Origin: Shewanella sp. AS1
Lineage (GTDB): Bacteria > Pseudomonadota > Gammaproteobacteria > Enterobacterales > Shewanellaceae
Length of the DNA stretch: 64,000 bases
Assembly (NCBI RefSeq): GCF_021412565.1
Contig: NZ_JAKCLJ010000001.1
Coordinates: 620,001-684,000 of the forward strand
Direction of reading: 5' to 3'
This document shows positions 19,092 through 26,730 of this stretch, piece after piece. The position numbers were made by a program, and so were the translations under genes. A model generated the notes under the pieces. It did not search any database. It was not told the DNA's origin and worked only from the letters and a program-made list of their open reading frames with translations. Numbering within the stretch: position 1 is the stretch's first letter; every line of letters begins with the position of its first letter.

Positions 19092-19954
19092 AGTGAGTCT
19101 CCAGTGGCTGCCTGAGCGACAGCCGGCTTGATGTCGAGTTCAGCGTCACTGTTCCCTTGGGGCATCTCGGCTCCGGGAAAACGCTGCAGAAAAATATGGT
19201 AGTTACTGACCATTAATTTACGAAGATGAAAGGGGCCGTGACGCAGCACATGGGCAAAGTAGCGCCTTGTGGCTTGGGTATTGGCATCCTGATAAATATC
19301 TAAATAGATCCAGTCGCTGTGGGGATCGATCCCTAAGAGCACGCTGCTGGGTGTTGAATCGGTTAACTGCGCCGGAATACTTAATGACGCCACTTGCACC
19401 ACAGTATCGCCGTCTGTCTCTGGCAGAGCCAGAGTCTTGGCCAGGGTGTGTGAGTTGAGTGTGTAGGTGGCTATCTGAGACCCCTGCACTATGGGCAGCT
19501 GATTAAAGTAGTCATCCGGGACGGTTTGGTTTTCGATATCACTGATCCGTGAAACGCCGTAACGCTTGAGGCAGCGCGCTAATCCTGAGCGGGACACATT
19601 GGGGTTGATGAACTCCTGCGTCACCTTAAGCAGTTTGTCCAGCGGCATCTTAAGTTGTGAGCGCAGTCCGACCACCACATACTCCTGCAGCGGCGTGAGC
19701 GTGGTATTGAGATGATGCGGCGTATTGGGGGTGTTATCCACCGAATCGCGCTTGCGCCATTTACGTACCGTGGCTTCACTGATGTTTAGCACCTTAGCGA
19801 GCTGGCTGACAGGCAACTCAGACTCCTGGATAAACAGGCGCATCTCGGGCGTGGTTGTCGAGTTTTTATGCCTGAATTTGCTCGGTTTTTGGGCGCAGTT
19901 ATCCGAACTTTCGTTATCCATCAGGTCATTTTTCTTATTGAGCTGCTCAACCAT
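19088..19954 (-). CDS. pfaR: PfaR, pfa operon regulator with transposase-like fold
   Basis: PfaR is the regulatory gene that heads Shewanella pfa loci, reported as a transcriptional activator. The 288-residue protein has a helix-turn-helix at about residues 48-70 (VSQLAKVLNISEATVRKWRK). A second basic HTH-like segment near 128-150 is followed by a C-terminal half with an IDPHSDWIYLDIYQD segment. That order resembles IS481-family transposases, here without an obvious acidic catalytic triad, so a domesticated transposase is inferred. The 3' end overlaps pfaA by 4 bases (ATGA), placing it in the operon it would control. An alternative start is the ATG at 19921 (MDNESSD); neither start has a clear Shine-Dalgarno sequence. 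Confidence 0.88.
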   Translation of the reverse strand: MVEQLNKKNDLMDNESSDNCAQKPSKFRHKNSTTTPEMRLFIQESELPVSQLAKVLNISEATVRKWRKRDSVDNTPNTPHHLNTTLTPLQEYVVVGLRSQLKMPLDKLLKVTQEFINPNVSRSGLARCLKRYGVSRISDIENQTVPDDYFNQLPIVQGSQIATYTLNSHTLAKTLALPETDGDTVVQVASLSIPAQLTDSTPSSVLLGIDPHSDWIYLDIYQDANTQATRRYFAHVLRHGPFHLRKLMVSNYHIFLQRFPGAEMPQGNSDAELDIKPAVAQAATGDSL

Positions 19955-20301
19955 AGGCGAGGTTTTATTCCATTATAATCAGCTGGGACAAGCAGGAGGG
20001 TGACTGCCATGCTCCGGTTTTATGCCCAGCAAAAGAAGCGCCTTAGCGCATTTTATCGCAATTGGTTTTGCAGACTACATGAGCTTTAGGGGCAATACAA
20101 TCACCTGGGACTTAAATTGGGTATTTCGGATGAAATTTAGCGTACAAGTGTGCACTTATTTGTCGATAGTCGGTTGGTTTAGGGCTTAGGTGACCGCTGA
20201 GCAAGGGGAAAGTAATGATGCCAGGCAGGCAGAAAGGCAGAAAGGCAGACAAAAAGAAAGAGAGTGCGATAAGATACCGTCAGGCTTTATGAGGAAAGAT
20301 A
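19955..20301. other. Divergent control region pfaR / RidA-like gene
   Basis: This 347-bp gene-free stretch must hold the promoters for both directions. Visible are an ATTATAAT block at 19972-19979 that offers a TATAAT -10 toward pfaR but lacks a good -35, an 18-bp imperfect palindrome at 20139-20156, and a short AGGCAG-type repeat at about 20222-20250. No open frame here looks real. Confidence 0.6.
20139..20156. promoter_or_regulatory. Candidate FabR-like operator upstream of pfaR
   Basis: AGCGTACAAGTGTGCACT is an 18-bp imperfect inverted repeat (12 of 18 positions symmetrical). It resembles, from memory, the GTACA...TGT palindromes bound by FabR, the repressor of unsaturated fatty acid synthesis genes in gammaproteobacteria. 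On the minus strand the TTGTAC inside it could also serve as a -35. No experiment or search backs this. Confidence 0.35.
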
Positions 20302-20655
20302 ATGACAATTACAAGAATAAACCCGACCCCGCGCTGGTCCGATGCCACAGTGTTTAACGGTATTGGCCATTTTGTTGAGATAGCCGACAATACCTGTGCC
20401 GACTTGGAAGGACAGATAAAGCAGGTGCTGCAGCAGGCCGAGAAGACACTGGCGAAGATAAATAGCTCCCACTCCAGGTTGTTATCGGCCACCATCTATC
20501 TGACCGATTTCTCCCATCTGTCGCTCTTTAATGAGTATTGGGATGCCTGGTTACCCCAAGGCTGTGCACCGAGCCGCGCCTGTGTAAAGGCCGAATTGGC
20601 CGATCCCGATTATCTGGTGGAGATCGCCTTCGTCGCCGCGGTGAAGCAGGATTGA
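20302..20655 (+). CDS. RidA-family (YjgF/UK114) protein
   Basis: This 117-residue protein has the normal RidA length. RidA members deaminate reactive enamine/imine intermediates in the cytosol. The family Arg (Arg92 in APSRACV) and the following LxxPxxLVEI block with Glu107 are present, so the substrate carboxylate-binding site is intact. The true substrate within the wider Rid family cannot be fixed from sequence. The start ATG at 20302 has GAGGAAAG 4-11 bases upstream. Its stop lies 3 bp before the pfaE start, so the two are cotranscribed. Its place beside a PUFA synthase activator is conserved, as I recall it, in Shewanella but unexplained. Confidence 0.88.
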   Translation: MTITRINPTPRWSDATVFNGIGHFVEIADNTCADLEGQIKQVLQQAEKTLAKINSSHSRLLSATIYLTDFSHLSLFNEYWDAWLPQGCAPSRACVKAELADPDYLVEIAFVAAVKQD

Positions 20656-20658
20656 GCT

Positions 20659-21555
20659 TTGAGCCAGTTAAATCTCCTCCATGTGCACTTTTTTTTCTGT
20701 CCGCTCACAGAGGCGAATTTAACGTCTGATGAAATAAAGAGGCTGCGAGGCTGTTTGCCTGAAGATGAACAGGCAAAAGTGGATCGCTATTTACAGCCTG
20801 ATGCCCGGCGAAAAGGTTTACTGGTGCGGGGGTATCTTCGCGGTGTGTTATCTTTTTTTGCCCGGCTGTGGGGCTCGAATATTGCGCCGAATGAATGGCA
20901 GTTTCGTTATCTTGAGAAAGGTAAACCTGTGTTATCCGCGGTCAGTTTTGCCGCCTCGCCCTTGGTGTTTAACCTAAGTCACAGCGGTGATTATCTGTTA
21001 ATTGCCCTGACGCGTGTTGACCCGGCTTTAACAGGCAATGGCTTAAAACTTGGAGTGGATATCGAGCGTTTAAGGCCATCGACCAATATCTATAGCATCT
21101 TAGATAACTATTTTACGGCTCAGGAGCGCGAGGCGCTGCTGGCGCTGCCTGAAGATGAGCAGCGCCAGCGTTTCTTCGATCTTTGGGCGCTGAAAGAATC
21201 ATTTATTAAAGCGACCGGCCTTGGCTTAGCCCAGCCGCTGAAATCCTTTCATTTTGTGTTTGATAATAGCGAGGCGAATGTAGAGGGCAAGGAGCGACTG
21301 GCGCTGCAGCATAATGAGCGATTAGCACTGCACAAGAGCAGAGCAGAGGATGAACCTGCAAGTGAGCCATTGGTTATCCAGCGCGATATCACCCTAAGAA
21401 AGCATCAGGGCGATGAGGATAACTGGCAGGTGTTGCTTGGGAAGCTGAACAGTCAATACCGTTTTGCCCTGAGCCTGAATGCCTCTGTCAGGCCAGCGTT
21501 GAGCGCCAGTGTGGTCAGAATAGATGAGGTTTTACAGCTATTGAAAGGCGAGTAA
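20659..21555 (+). CDS. pfaE: PfaE, Sfp-type phosphopantetheinyl transferase
   Basis: PfaE moves the 4'-phosphopantetheine arm from CoA to the ACP serines of PfaA and is essential for EPA synthesis. The 298-residue protein shows the two Sfp-type motifs: GVDIE with Asp134 and Glu136 (Mg binding), and W176xxK179E180xxxK184 (LWALKESFIK). The start is a TTG at 20659, three bases after the RidA-like stop, with CAGGA about 8 bases upstream; no in-frame ATG lies nearby. Residues 212-225 carry a 24-bp in-frame duplication (ERLALQHN/ERLALHKS), making a Ser/Glu-rich insertion. A strong terminator follows 43 bp downstream. Confidence 0.95.
   Translation: MSQLNLLHVHFFFCPLTEANLTSDEIKRLRGCLPEDEQAKVDRYLQPDARRKGLLVRGYLRGVLSFFARLWGSNIAPNEWQFRYLEKGKPVLSAVSFAASPLVFNLSHSGDYLLIALTRVDPALTGNGLKLGVDIERLRPSTNIYSILDNYFTAQEREALLALPEDEQRQRFFDLWALKESFIKATGLGLAQPLKSFHFVFDNSEANVEGKERLALQHNERLALHKSRAEDEPASEPLVIQRDITLRKHQGDEDNWQVLLGKLNSQYRFALSLNASVRPALSASVVRIDEVLQLLKGE
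21282..21331 (+). repeat. In-frame 24-bp duplication in pfaE
   Basis: The segment encoding ERLALQHN is repeated as ERLALHKS directly after it. It falls after the catalytic WxxKE motif, in a region likely to be a loop. Confidence 0.75.
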
Positions 21556-21598
21556 GGACAGGGCGCAAATCAAGCGCATCTAACCAAAACCAGATGAG

Positions 21599-21628
21599 TA
21601 AAAAGTCCGCACAGGCGGACTTTTTTCG
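21599..21628 (+). terminator. Intrinsic terminator after pfaE
   Basis: Stem AAAAGTCCGC / GCGGACTTTT with a 4-base loop (ACAG) and six T. Confidence 0.92.
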
Positions 21629-21653
21629 TTAATCAAGGTAACTCTTTCTTACT

Positions 21654-21713
21654 TATGTGAGAGTTACCTACGTGCAAGTTACATACGTGCAAGTTACATA
21701 CGTGAGAGTTACA
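21654..21713 (+). repeat. 15-bp tandem repeat, four copies
   Basis: The unit TACGTGCAAGTTACA is present at 21669 and 21684 exactly, with variants at 21654 (TATGTGAGAGTTACC) and 21699 (TACGTGAGAGTTACA). It lies between the pfaE terminator and the queF stop codon. TACGT cores recur every 15 bp. Confidence 0.93.
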
Positions 21714-21718
21714 TACAG

Positions 21719-22576
21719 TTACTGACGCGCGAGGCGGTGATTTTCCGGTGGTTGCTCAAAGTCGCTGCGATAAGGATTGATATCCAGGCCGCCACGACGG
21801 GTATAGCGGGCAAACACGGTAAGCTTGGCGCAGTGACAGTAGTGTTTCAAATCGACGAAGATCCGCTCGATACACTGCTCATGAAACTCGTTGTGTTGCC
21901 TAAAGGAGATCAGGTAACGCAGCAGTTTCTCGCGGTCAATCTTCGGTCCCTGATAGCGGATCATCACGCTGCCCCAGTCGGGCTGGGAAGTAATTAAACA
22001 GTTAGATTTTAACAGGTTAGAGGTTAGTGTCTCCGCGACCATTGTCTGACTGTCAGTGCTATCGAGTAGATAGTCGCTGTTGAACTGGTAATCATTAATC
22101 TCGATATCCAGATCATCGATGCAGCTGCCGGGCAACTCGCTGATGCGCTGATGGCTAAAGTGCTTGGGCTCAATGACGTTAACTTTGACTTCGCCCTGGG
22201 CACAGGCACTGAGATCTTCACTCAGGGTCTGTTGTACCTTGTTCAGCGAGGCAAATCGAGTCTGGTTAAAGCTGTTGAGATAGAGCTTAAAAGATTTAGA
22301 CTCGATAAGGTTAACGCTGTTAATGTCCAGTTCGACTTCGAGGATCGCCACCATAGGCTTGCCCTTGGCATTGAGCCAGGAGAGTTCATAACCTGTCCAG
22401 ATATCGACACCGTGAAAGGGCAGCGTCTCGCCAAGGGCGATGGCATCGCGGTTCAGCTTGCGAGGCACACCCTGCAACAGCGTCGCATCGTACTCTTCCT
22501 GATAGCCGGTCGATTTGCCTAGAGTAAGGTCTGAAAGGGCCGGAGCATCACGGTATGGGTCATGAACTGGTGTCAT
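21719..22576 (-). CDS. queF: NADPH-dependent 7-cyano-7-deazaguanine reductase
   Basis: QueF reduces preQ0 to preQ1, the committed nitrile reduction of queuosine tRNA modification. It is the long (YqcD-type) form. The QueF motif [15 protein letters not shown] is present, and the covalent-catalysis cysteine lies in [13 protein letters not shown] (Cys193), matching E. coli Cys190. I chose the ATG at 22576 ([10 protein letters not shown], 285 residues) over the ATG five codons upstream (22591) because homologues begin near there; spacing to a GGAA is about 10 bases. The gene is divergent from syd, as in E. coli, where queF and syd are also neighbours. Confidence 0.93.
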   Translation of the reverse strand: MTPVHDPYRDAPALSDLTLGKSTGYQEEYDATLLQGVPRKLNRDAIALGETLPFHGVDIWTGYELSWLNAKGKPMVAILEVELDINSVNLIESKSFKLYLNSFNQTRFASLNKVQQTLSEDLSACAQGEVKVNVIEPKHFSHQRISELPGSCIDDLDIEINDYQFNSDYLLDSTDSQTMVAETLTSNLLKSNCLITSQPDWGSVMIRYQGPKIDREKLLRYLISFRQHNEFHEQCIERIFVDLKHYCHCAKLTVFARYTRRGGLDINPYRSDFEQPPENHRLARQ

Positions 22577-22637
22577 TACTGGGGGTTCCATGTCAAAATA
22601 GGCCGCACATTATACTTACATTTTAGGTCGCTGCTAA

Positions 22638-23297
22638 GTGTCTTCTCTACCTGCATTGGAACATTTTTTTGAACAATACCATGAAGCCTATCTGGATAAA
22701 CTGGGGGAGCACCCTAAGTATTATCCCCATGGCGAAGACTCCTTGTGTCTGTTTGAAACGGATAAAGCCAAGTTAAAACAGGACGATATTGCCTTGCAGT
22801 GGCAGGTGGTGAAGCGCGAGTCTCCCGGCAGTTTTGCTAACATTGAAACCGCCTTGTCGATTCAGCTGCATCCGAGTATTCAGGCCTTTTACGGTCACTA
22901 TTTTGCTGCCAGTTTGATGTTTAACGCTAAGTGGGGTGAGGGGGAGCTGCTGCAGGTGTGGAATCAGAACGATTTTGAGTATCTGCAGCAGAACCTGATT
23001 GGCCACCTGATGATGAAGCAGAAACTCAAGCAGGAGGCGACCTGGTTTATTGGCGTGCTCGGTGAGGGCGATCAGATGCTGGTGGTGGATAATCGCGATG
23101 GCAGCGTCTGGGTTGAAGTGCCCGGTGAGGTGCCACAGCAGCGACTGGCCGACTCTTTAGATGAGTTTATCTCCCAGCTGACCCCCAGAGTCTGCCCGCC
23201 AACACCTATGGTTGAAGAGAGTTTGCCGGCACTGGATCATCCCGGGATCTGGCAGCGCATTAAGATAATGTGGCGCCATCTCACCAACAAGGTGTAA
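22638..23297 (+). CDS. syd: SecY-interacting protein Syd
   Basis: Syd is a cytosolic protein that binds SecY on the inner face of the membrane and interferes with badly assembled SecY complexes. The 219-residue product matches the family in length and in features such as the SIQLHPSIQAFYGHYFA block and the central DQMLVVDNRDGSVWVE segment. The start is GTG at 22638 (MSSLPALEHF). It is divergent from queF with a 61-bp gap. The last 25 residues are more basic and variable. The queF-syd pair supports the comparison with the E. coli queF-syd-csrB-yqcC-truC-yqcA region. Confidence 0.93.
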   Translation: MSSLPALEHFFEQYHEAYLDKLGEHPKYYPHGEDSLCLFETDKAKLKQDDIALQWQVVKRESPGSFANIETALSIQLHPSIQAFYGHYFAASLMFNAKWGEGELLQVWNQNDFEYLQQNLIGHLMMKQKLKQEATWFIGVLGEGDQMLVVDNRDGSVWVEVPGEVPQQRLADSLDEFISQLTPRVCPPTPMVEESLPALDHPGIWQRIKIMWRHLTNKV

Positions 23298-23325
23298 GGC
23301 GCCTGTTTGTAGTGGTTGATATCTG

Positions 23326-24099
23326 CTATTGGTGATCCCAGGAGATGTTAGAGACGATTCTGCAGTCATCACACCTGAAGTGAAACAGATCCAACAGTGG
23401 CTCATCGAGCAACCACTCTTTATTGCCACATCGTGGGCAGGGGCGTTGTTTCTCCGCCGATAAACTCTCTCCGCCTACTCGATAAAGATAGTAATAGGTC
23501 GGGATCTGAGTCAGGTATTCGATACGACCGCGCAGATCCCAGCCTCGGCGAAACAGATCGCTGTCGCAGCGGGTTATCTCTTCCAGGGCGGCAAACTCAG
23601 CCTTAGTTGCTGCGGCCATCTGTAATTCATCACAGGCTTGCCACTCTGTTTGCCATTTTATGACACGTTTATGATCGCCATTAAAGGTTGCCGGGATCTG
23701 GTACAGGGGGATGGGTTGCAGGGTATCGCCACTGCGCAGGGGAGAGCACATATGCACATAGCTGGTATAGAGCAGCTGCCAGCTGGGTTTATCAGTCGCG
23801 CTCACTTCTGAGTTGATATCCTGGCCGATATATTTTTCCCTGGGCTGCAGCAGTTTAGCTTGGGTTAATTGGCTCAGTGCCTGCTCTACCCAGGGGCTGT
23901 TGTAGCGTTTGGCCAGACTGCTCTTTTCTGGTGTCAGTAGTCGCACTTTGAATTCGGCATTGTTAAATGCCACAGCAAACTCCCGTCCCAATATCTGGCC
24001 ATTGGCCCGGTAGGCCTCAAGCAGTCCATTGATGGCCTGTTCGGCGGCGCTGATTGTGGTGTTATCGAAGCATTCGAATCTGAGTTCTACCACGTGCAT
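23326..24099 (-). CDS. DUF2310 zinc-ribbon protein
   Basis: This 257-residue protein matches, from memory, the gammaproteobacterial DUF2310 family ('Zn-ribbon-containing, possibly nucleic-acid-binding'). The C-terminus has a four-cysteine ribbon, CPRCGNKEW ... FRCDDC, spaced to hold one zinc. The N-terminal part has no recognised catalytic motif. It converges with syd (28 bp apart) and follows the 111-residue gene by 4 bp on the same strand, so these two probably form an operon. Cytosolic; function unknown. Confidence 0.8.
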   Translation of the reverse strand: MHVVELRFECFDNTTISAAEQAINGLLEAYRANGQILGREFAVAFNNAEFKVRLLTPEKSSLAKRYNSPWVEQALSQLTQAKLLQPREKYIGQDINSEVSATDKPSWQLLYTSYVHMCSPLRSGDTLQPIPLYQIPATFNGDHKRVIKWQTEWQACDELQMAAATKAEFAALEEITRCDSDLFRRGWDLRGRIEYLTQIPTYYYLYRVGGESLSAEKQRPCPRCGNKEWLLDEPLLDLFHFRCDDCRIVSNISWDHQ

Positions 24100-24103
24100 G
24101 GGT

Positions 24104-24439
24104 TTATTTCTCTTTTGTTAAAGCGTTTTCTAACGCCTTTTCCAGCTGTGCGACGCGATTGAGTAGCACCTCATGCTGCGACTGCAGGGTGCGGATATTT
24201 TGCTGCAAGGTTTCCAGACTCATGGGGGTATCGCTTTGCGACTCCTTGCTCACAGCCGGTTTAAAGTGTAGCGCTGCCACTTCCTCTTTCGATAATGCTT
24301 TAAAGCGCTGTAATCCCTGGATTAAAACAGGCATAGGCAGGCTGTTGCCTAACTTGGCTTTCAGTAGCGCCATACTCGGTGTTTTACCTGAGAGGGTGAT
24401 CTCTTTGGCACAATTTAATACTTGCTCGATAGGACTCAT
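24104..24439 (-). CDS. Conserved small protein with C-terminal coiled coil
   Basis: This 111-residue protein is not recognised by name. Residues 1-55 are compact and helix-prone (SGKTPSMALLKAKLGNSLPM, like a small DNA-binding or KfrA-type N-terminus). A Ser/Pro linker and a heptad-like stretch follow from about residue 75 to the end (LQQNIRTLQSQHEVLLNRVA), which predicts a coiled coil. It is the first gene of a two-gene unit with the DUF2310 gene. The start ATG at 24439 has an AAGGAA about 12 bases upstream. Confidence 0.7.
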   Translation of the reverse strand: MSPIEQVLNCAKEITLSGKTPSMALLKAKLGNSLPMPVLIQGLQRFKALSKEEVAALHFKPAVSKESQSDTPMSLETLQQNIRTLQSQHEVLLNRVAQLEKALENALTKEK

Positions 24440-24561
24440 AGTTAGTGAAATTCCTTAAAAATTAGTGGCATTAACCCAGAGTGACGAACTTAAAAATAGC
24501 TAATTCATTATAAATCATAACGTTACTTTTTTGGCATAAGCTTTGCTGTCTCAGGTCTGGC

Positions 24562-24567
24562 TATAAT
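24562..24567 (+). promoter_or_regulatory. Candidate -10 of the DUF3192 lipoprotein gene
   Basis: TATAAT, 20 bp before the GTG start, implying a short leader with GGGAAG as the ribosome site. No good -35 is seen at 16-18 bp. Confidence 0.4.
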
Positions 24568-24586
24568 AGATAAACGGGAAGTTAAA

Positions 24587-24958
24587 GTGAAAACAAAAAT
24601 ATTCAGTCTGCTACTTTTAGGCGCAAGCAGCGCGCTGCTTTCGGGTTGTGTGATTAATGTGGGTGACGGTGAAGGCAATTGGGATAATGGCAATCACTGG
24701 GAAAAAGTTCAGGATAAGAACCGAGCCAATTTAGCTAAGCTGACGCTTGGCATGAGTCGGGATCAGGTGATGACACTGATGGGCACAGCCGATTTTAATG
24801 AAGCCTATAAGCAAGAAGATAAAACCGTTGTGGTGCTTTACTATCGCACCCAGAGAGTCAAAGGCGATGGTACAACCACAAAAGATGAGTGTACTCCTGT
24901 GGTGCTAGTCGATGATGCGCTTAGCGGTTGGGGCGAAAAAGCCTACAAGAGTATCTAG
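24587..24958 (+). CDS. DUF3192 lipoprotein
   Basis: This 123-residue lipoprotein starts at GTG 24587, with GGGAAG upstream. A type II signal peptide ends in LSGC, with the lipidated cysteine at residue 21. The mature part has a Gly/Asn-rich linker and then a domain with LTLGMSRDQVMTLMGTAD, the SmpA/OmlA-like pattern (GMSxxxVxxLMGxPD) of the DUF3192 family. +2 is Val, so transport to the outer membrane is likely. Function unknown. It is a single-gene unit between its own promoter and a bidirectional terminator. Confidence 0.88.
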   Translation: MKTKIFSLLLLGASSALLSGCVINVGDGEGNWDNGNHWEKVQDKNRANLAKLTLGMSRDQVMTLMGTADFNEAYKQEDKTVVVLYYRTQRVKGDGTTTKDECTPVVLVDDALSGWGEKAYKSI

Positions 24959-25023
24959 GTTAACTTGAAAAGTCTGGTTGTTAACCTAATTAGGCTGCTG
25001 CGAGTCGCGCTTTAAATATCCAG

Positions 25024-25060
25024 AAAAAGACCATTGCTTGATGTCAGGCAATGGTCTTTT
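25024..25060. terminator. Bidirectional intrinsic terminator
   Basis: Arms AAAAGACCATTGC and GCAATGGTCTTTT around a 10-base loop. A-rich on one side and T-rich on the other, it serves the convergent DUF3192 and DUF2789 genes. Confidence 0.92.
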
Positions 25061-25082
25061 GTATTTAATGCTTTATCGGTAA

Positions 25083-25313
25083 TTAATGTCTTAAACGTGC
25101 ATCTAACTGGTCTATGACCTCAGTCCAGGAGGCGTCTTCCTCTAATGCCTCTTTAAGAAAATGTTTCTGGGATGAGCTCCAAAAGTCGGCATTGACTAAG
25201 TGGGTTTTGGCCGTGAGTTTATGCTGGCTGATAAAGTCTTCGATGGCCTCACTGTGACTTGGCAAGCCTAGTTGCTCAAACAGGGAATGCATATCCGGCT
25301 GATTTATATCCAT
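25083..25313 (-). CDS. DUF2789 family protein
   Basis: This 76-residue protein fits DUF2789, with LFEQLGLPS, FI..H.L, then ADFWSSSQ..FL.EAL.EDA.W and a terminal IDQLDARLR. The frame also opens at a TTG (25334), but the ATG at 25313 has AAAGGT 8 bases upstream and begins at the family's usual residue, so it decides the start. Cytosolic; function unknown. Convergent with the DUF3192 lipoprotein gene. Confidence 0.82.
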   Translation of the reverse strand: MDINQPDMHSLFEQLGLPSHSEAIEDFISQHKLTAKTHLVNADFWSSSQKHFLKEALEEDASWTEVIDQLDARLRH

Positions 25314-25448
25314 TGCAATCACCTTTTTACTCAATTGTTGTCCGTTCAGTATGGGACTTTTTTAGTTAAGTTTCGAGTCGATTATCATTTGCACTTATTT
25401 ACAAGCTTGTTACATTAGGTGAAATAGCTCCCATCTGAGGATAAGCGT

Positions 25449-26108
25449 ATGGACACGATAAGCCCTGAATTGGCTAACGAAAAATATAAAGCTGTCTACT
25501 TAACCGCCGAGGATTTGCGCCTTGCGGTGTCTATCTTATATAACGCTTATCATGATGATGCTTTTTTCCTCTCAGCAATAGAGCATAGCGACAAGACTCA
25601 GTATGAACAGAAGCTCAGAGGAGCGCTGCGGGAAGAGCTCTACTCCCTCTGGCAGGAAGAGCAGGCTTTAATCGGTTTGTTCGATGGTGAGAGATTGATT
25701 GGGCTAGCCTGTATCGTCACTCAAGCAGTGCCCTTGGGAGAGGCGCGTTACTGGCACTGGCGCCTGAAAATGCTGATGAGCACTGGATGGCAATCGACTC
25801 AGACATTAATGAAAAAAGAAGCCTCGATCCTGGAACATCTTCCCAGTACCCAATGCGGCATCTTACAGTTTATCGCGCTGACACCAATGGAGCAGAATAA
25901 AGGGCTGGGTAGTCGCTTAGTACAGGCCGTTATGAGTTGGTGCGATGAACAGCCTGAACTCGACGGCATAGGTGTCTATGTGACGCAGACAAACCATGGC
26001 CAACTTTTTTCGCGCGCCGGTTTTGCCTTGCTGGAAAAGTTAACCATTGCCGATGTCGAAGGTGAACTGCTGTTTTATCGCAGTTCGAAAAGTGAGATAA
26101 CCAAATGA
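25449..26108 (+). CDS. GNAT-family N-acetyltransferase
   Basis: This 219-residue protein has a GNAT fold: an acetyl-CoA pyrophosphate-binding motif in the segment LTPMEQNKGLGSRLVQAV (Q/RxxGxG/A form, here QNKGLGS), about residues 143-160. A later YVTQTNHGQLFSRAGF segment follows, with the usual Asn and the terminal GF. The substrate is not predictable. The ATG at 25449 has TGAGGAT about 10 bases upstream. It overlaps the following DUF962 gene by 4 bases, so the two are translated together. Confidence 0.85.
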   Translation: MDTISPELANEKYKAVYLTAEDLRLAVSILYNAYHDDAFFLSAIEHSDKTQYEQKLRGALREELYSLWQEEQALIGLFDGERLIGLACIVTQAVPLGEARYWHWRLKMLMSTGWQSTQTLMKKEASILEHLPSTQCGILQFIALTPMEQNKGLGSRLVQAVMSWCDEQPELDGIGVYVTQTNHGQLFSRAGFALLEKLTIADVEGELLFYRSSKSEITK

Positions 26109-26443
26109 ACAGGGAGCGGGTTCAGGATAATAAGGCAGTAAATCAATATCGCAGTTTTAAGGCATTTTATCCTTTTTATCTTTCGCAGCATCAGCAGCCC
26201 GCCTGTCGCGCCATGCACTATTTAGGTAGCACACTCGTGCTTGGGCTGTTGCTGCTGAGTCTATGGTTACAAAATGGATATTGGTTGTTATTGATGCCCG
26301 TTGCTGGTTATGGCTGTGCCTGGATAGGGCACTTTATGTTTGAACATAATCGCCCCGCGACTTTTACCCATCCTCTCTATAGCTTGTATGGCGATTGGGT
26401 GATGTATGCCCAGTGGCTTGGCTCGCTCTTTAAGTCTAAATAA
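26105..26443 (+). CDS. Mpo1-like (DUF962/YGL010w) membrane protein
   Basis: This 112-residue protein has two hydrophobic segments (about 38-55 and 58-75) and the family histidines: MHYLGS near residue 38 and GHFMFEHNRPATF around 76-90. Yeast Mpo1 is an Fe(II) dioxygenase of 2-hydroxy fatty acid alpha-oxidation that uses such histidines. Activity in bacterial members is inferred only. The start ATG overlaps the GNAT stop by 4 bases. The gene is followed by the large csrB region and has no visible terminator of its own. Confidence 0.82.
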   Translation: MNRERVQDNKAVNQYRSFKAFYPFYLSQHQQPACRAMHYLGSTLVLGLLLLSLWLQNGYWLLLMPVAGYGCAWIGHFMFEHNRPATFTHPLYSLYGDWVMYAQWLGSLFKSK

Positions 26444-26545
26444 GCGCAATTGTTAATTTAGGGTGAATTATTTTAGCGCCCTGTTTTGTACTAAGCAGCT
26501 GTTTTGATAAATTTTAATTAGATCTACTTTTATTTCCCCTGATTG

Positions 26546-26563
26546 TGTGAGAGATCGCTTACA
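26546..26563. promoter_or_regulatory. GacA/UvrY upstream activating site of csrB-like RNA 1
   Basis: TGTGAGAGATCGCTTACA is an 18-bp near-palindrome matching the GacA/UvrY box (TGTAAG N6 CTTACA) at 11 of 12 conserved positions. Its centre lies about 177 bp before the predicted start of the first RNA, the usual distance for csrB/rsmZ genes. Confidence 0.85.
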
Positions 26564-26718
26564 AGATTGTGAGTGATTTGCTTTTATTTTTGGTGTTTCG
26601 AGAACGAAATAATTTATTTTCATTATATTTCAGTTGTTTATCTTGAAAATACTCAGTGATTATTATTTGTGCTGCACTGAATTGTTCTTTGAGGTGCATA
26701 TTTAATTTTTAGCTTGTT

Positions 26719-26724
26719 TATACT
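26719..26724 (+). promoter_or_regulatory. -10 of csrB-like RNA 1
   Basis: TATACT, with no good -35, as expected for an activator-dependent promoter. The predicted start is near 26731. Confidence 0.6.
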
Positions 26725-26730
26725 GAGCCT

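Noticed and set aside
19088..19954. An active insertion sequence at pfaR
   Set aside because: No flanking inverted repeats or target duplications were seen, the protein is too short for a full transposase, and it is in translational overlap with pfaA.
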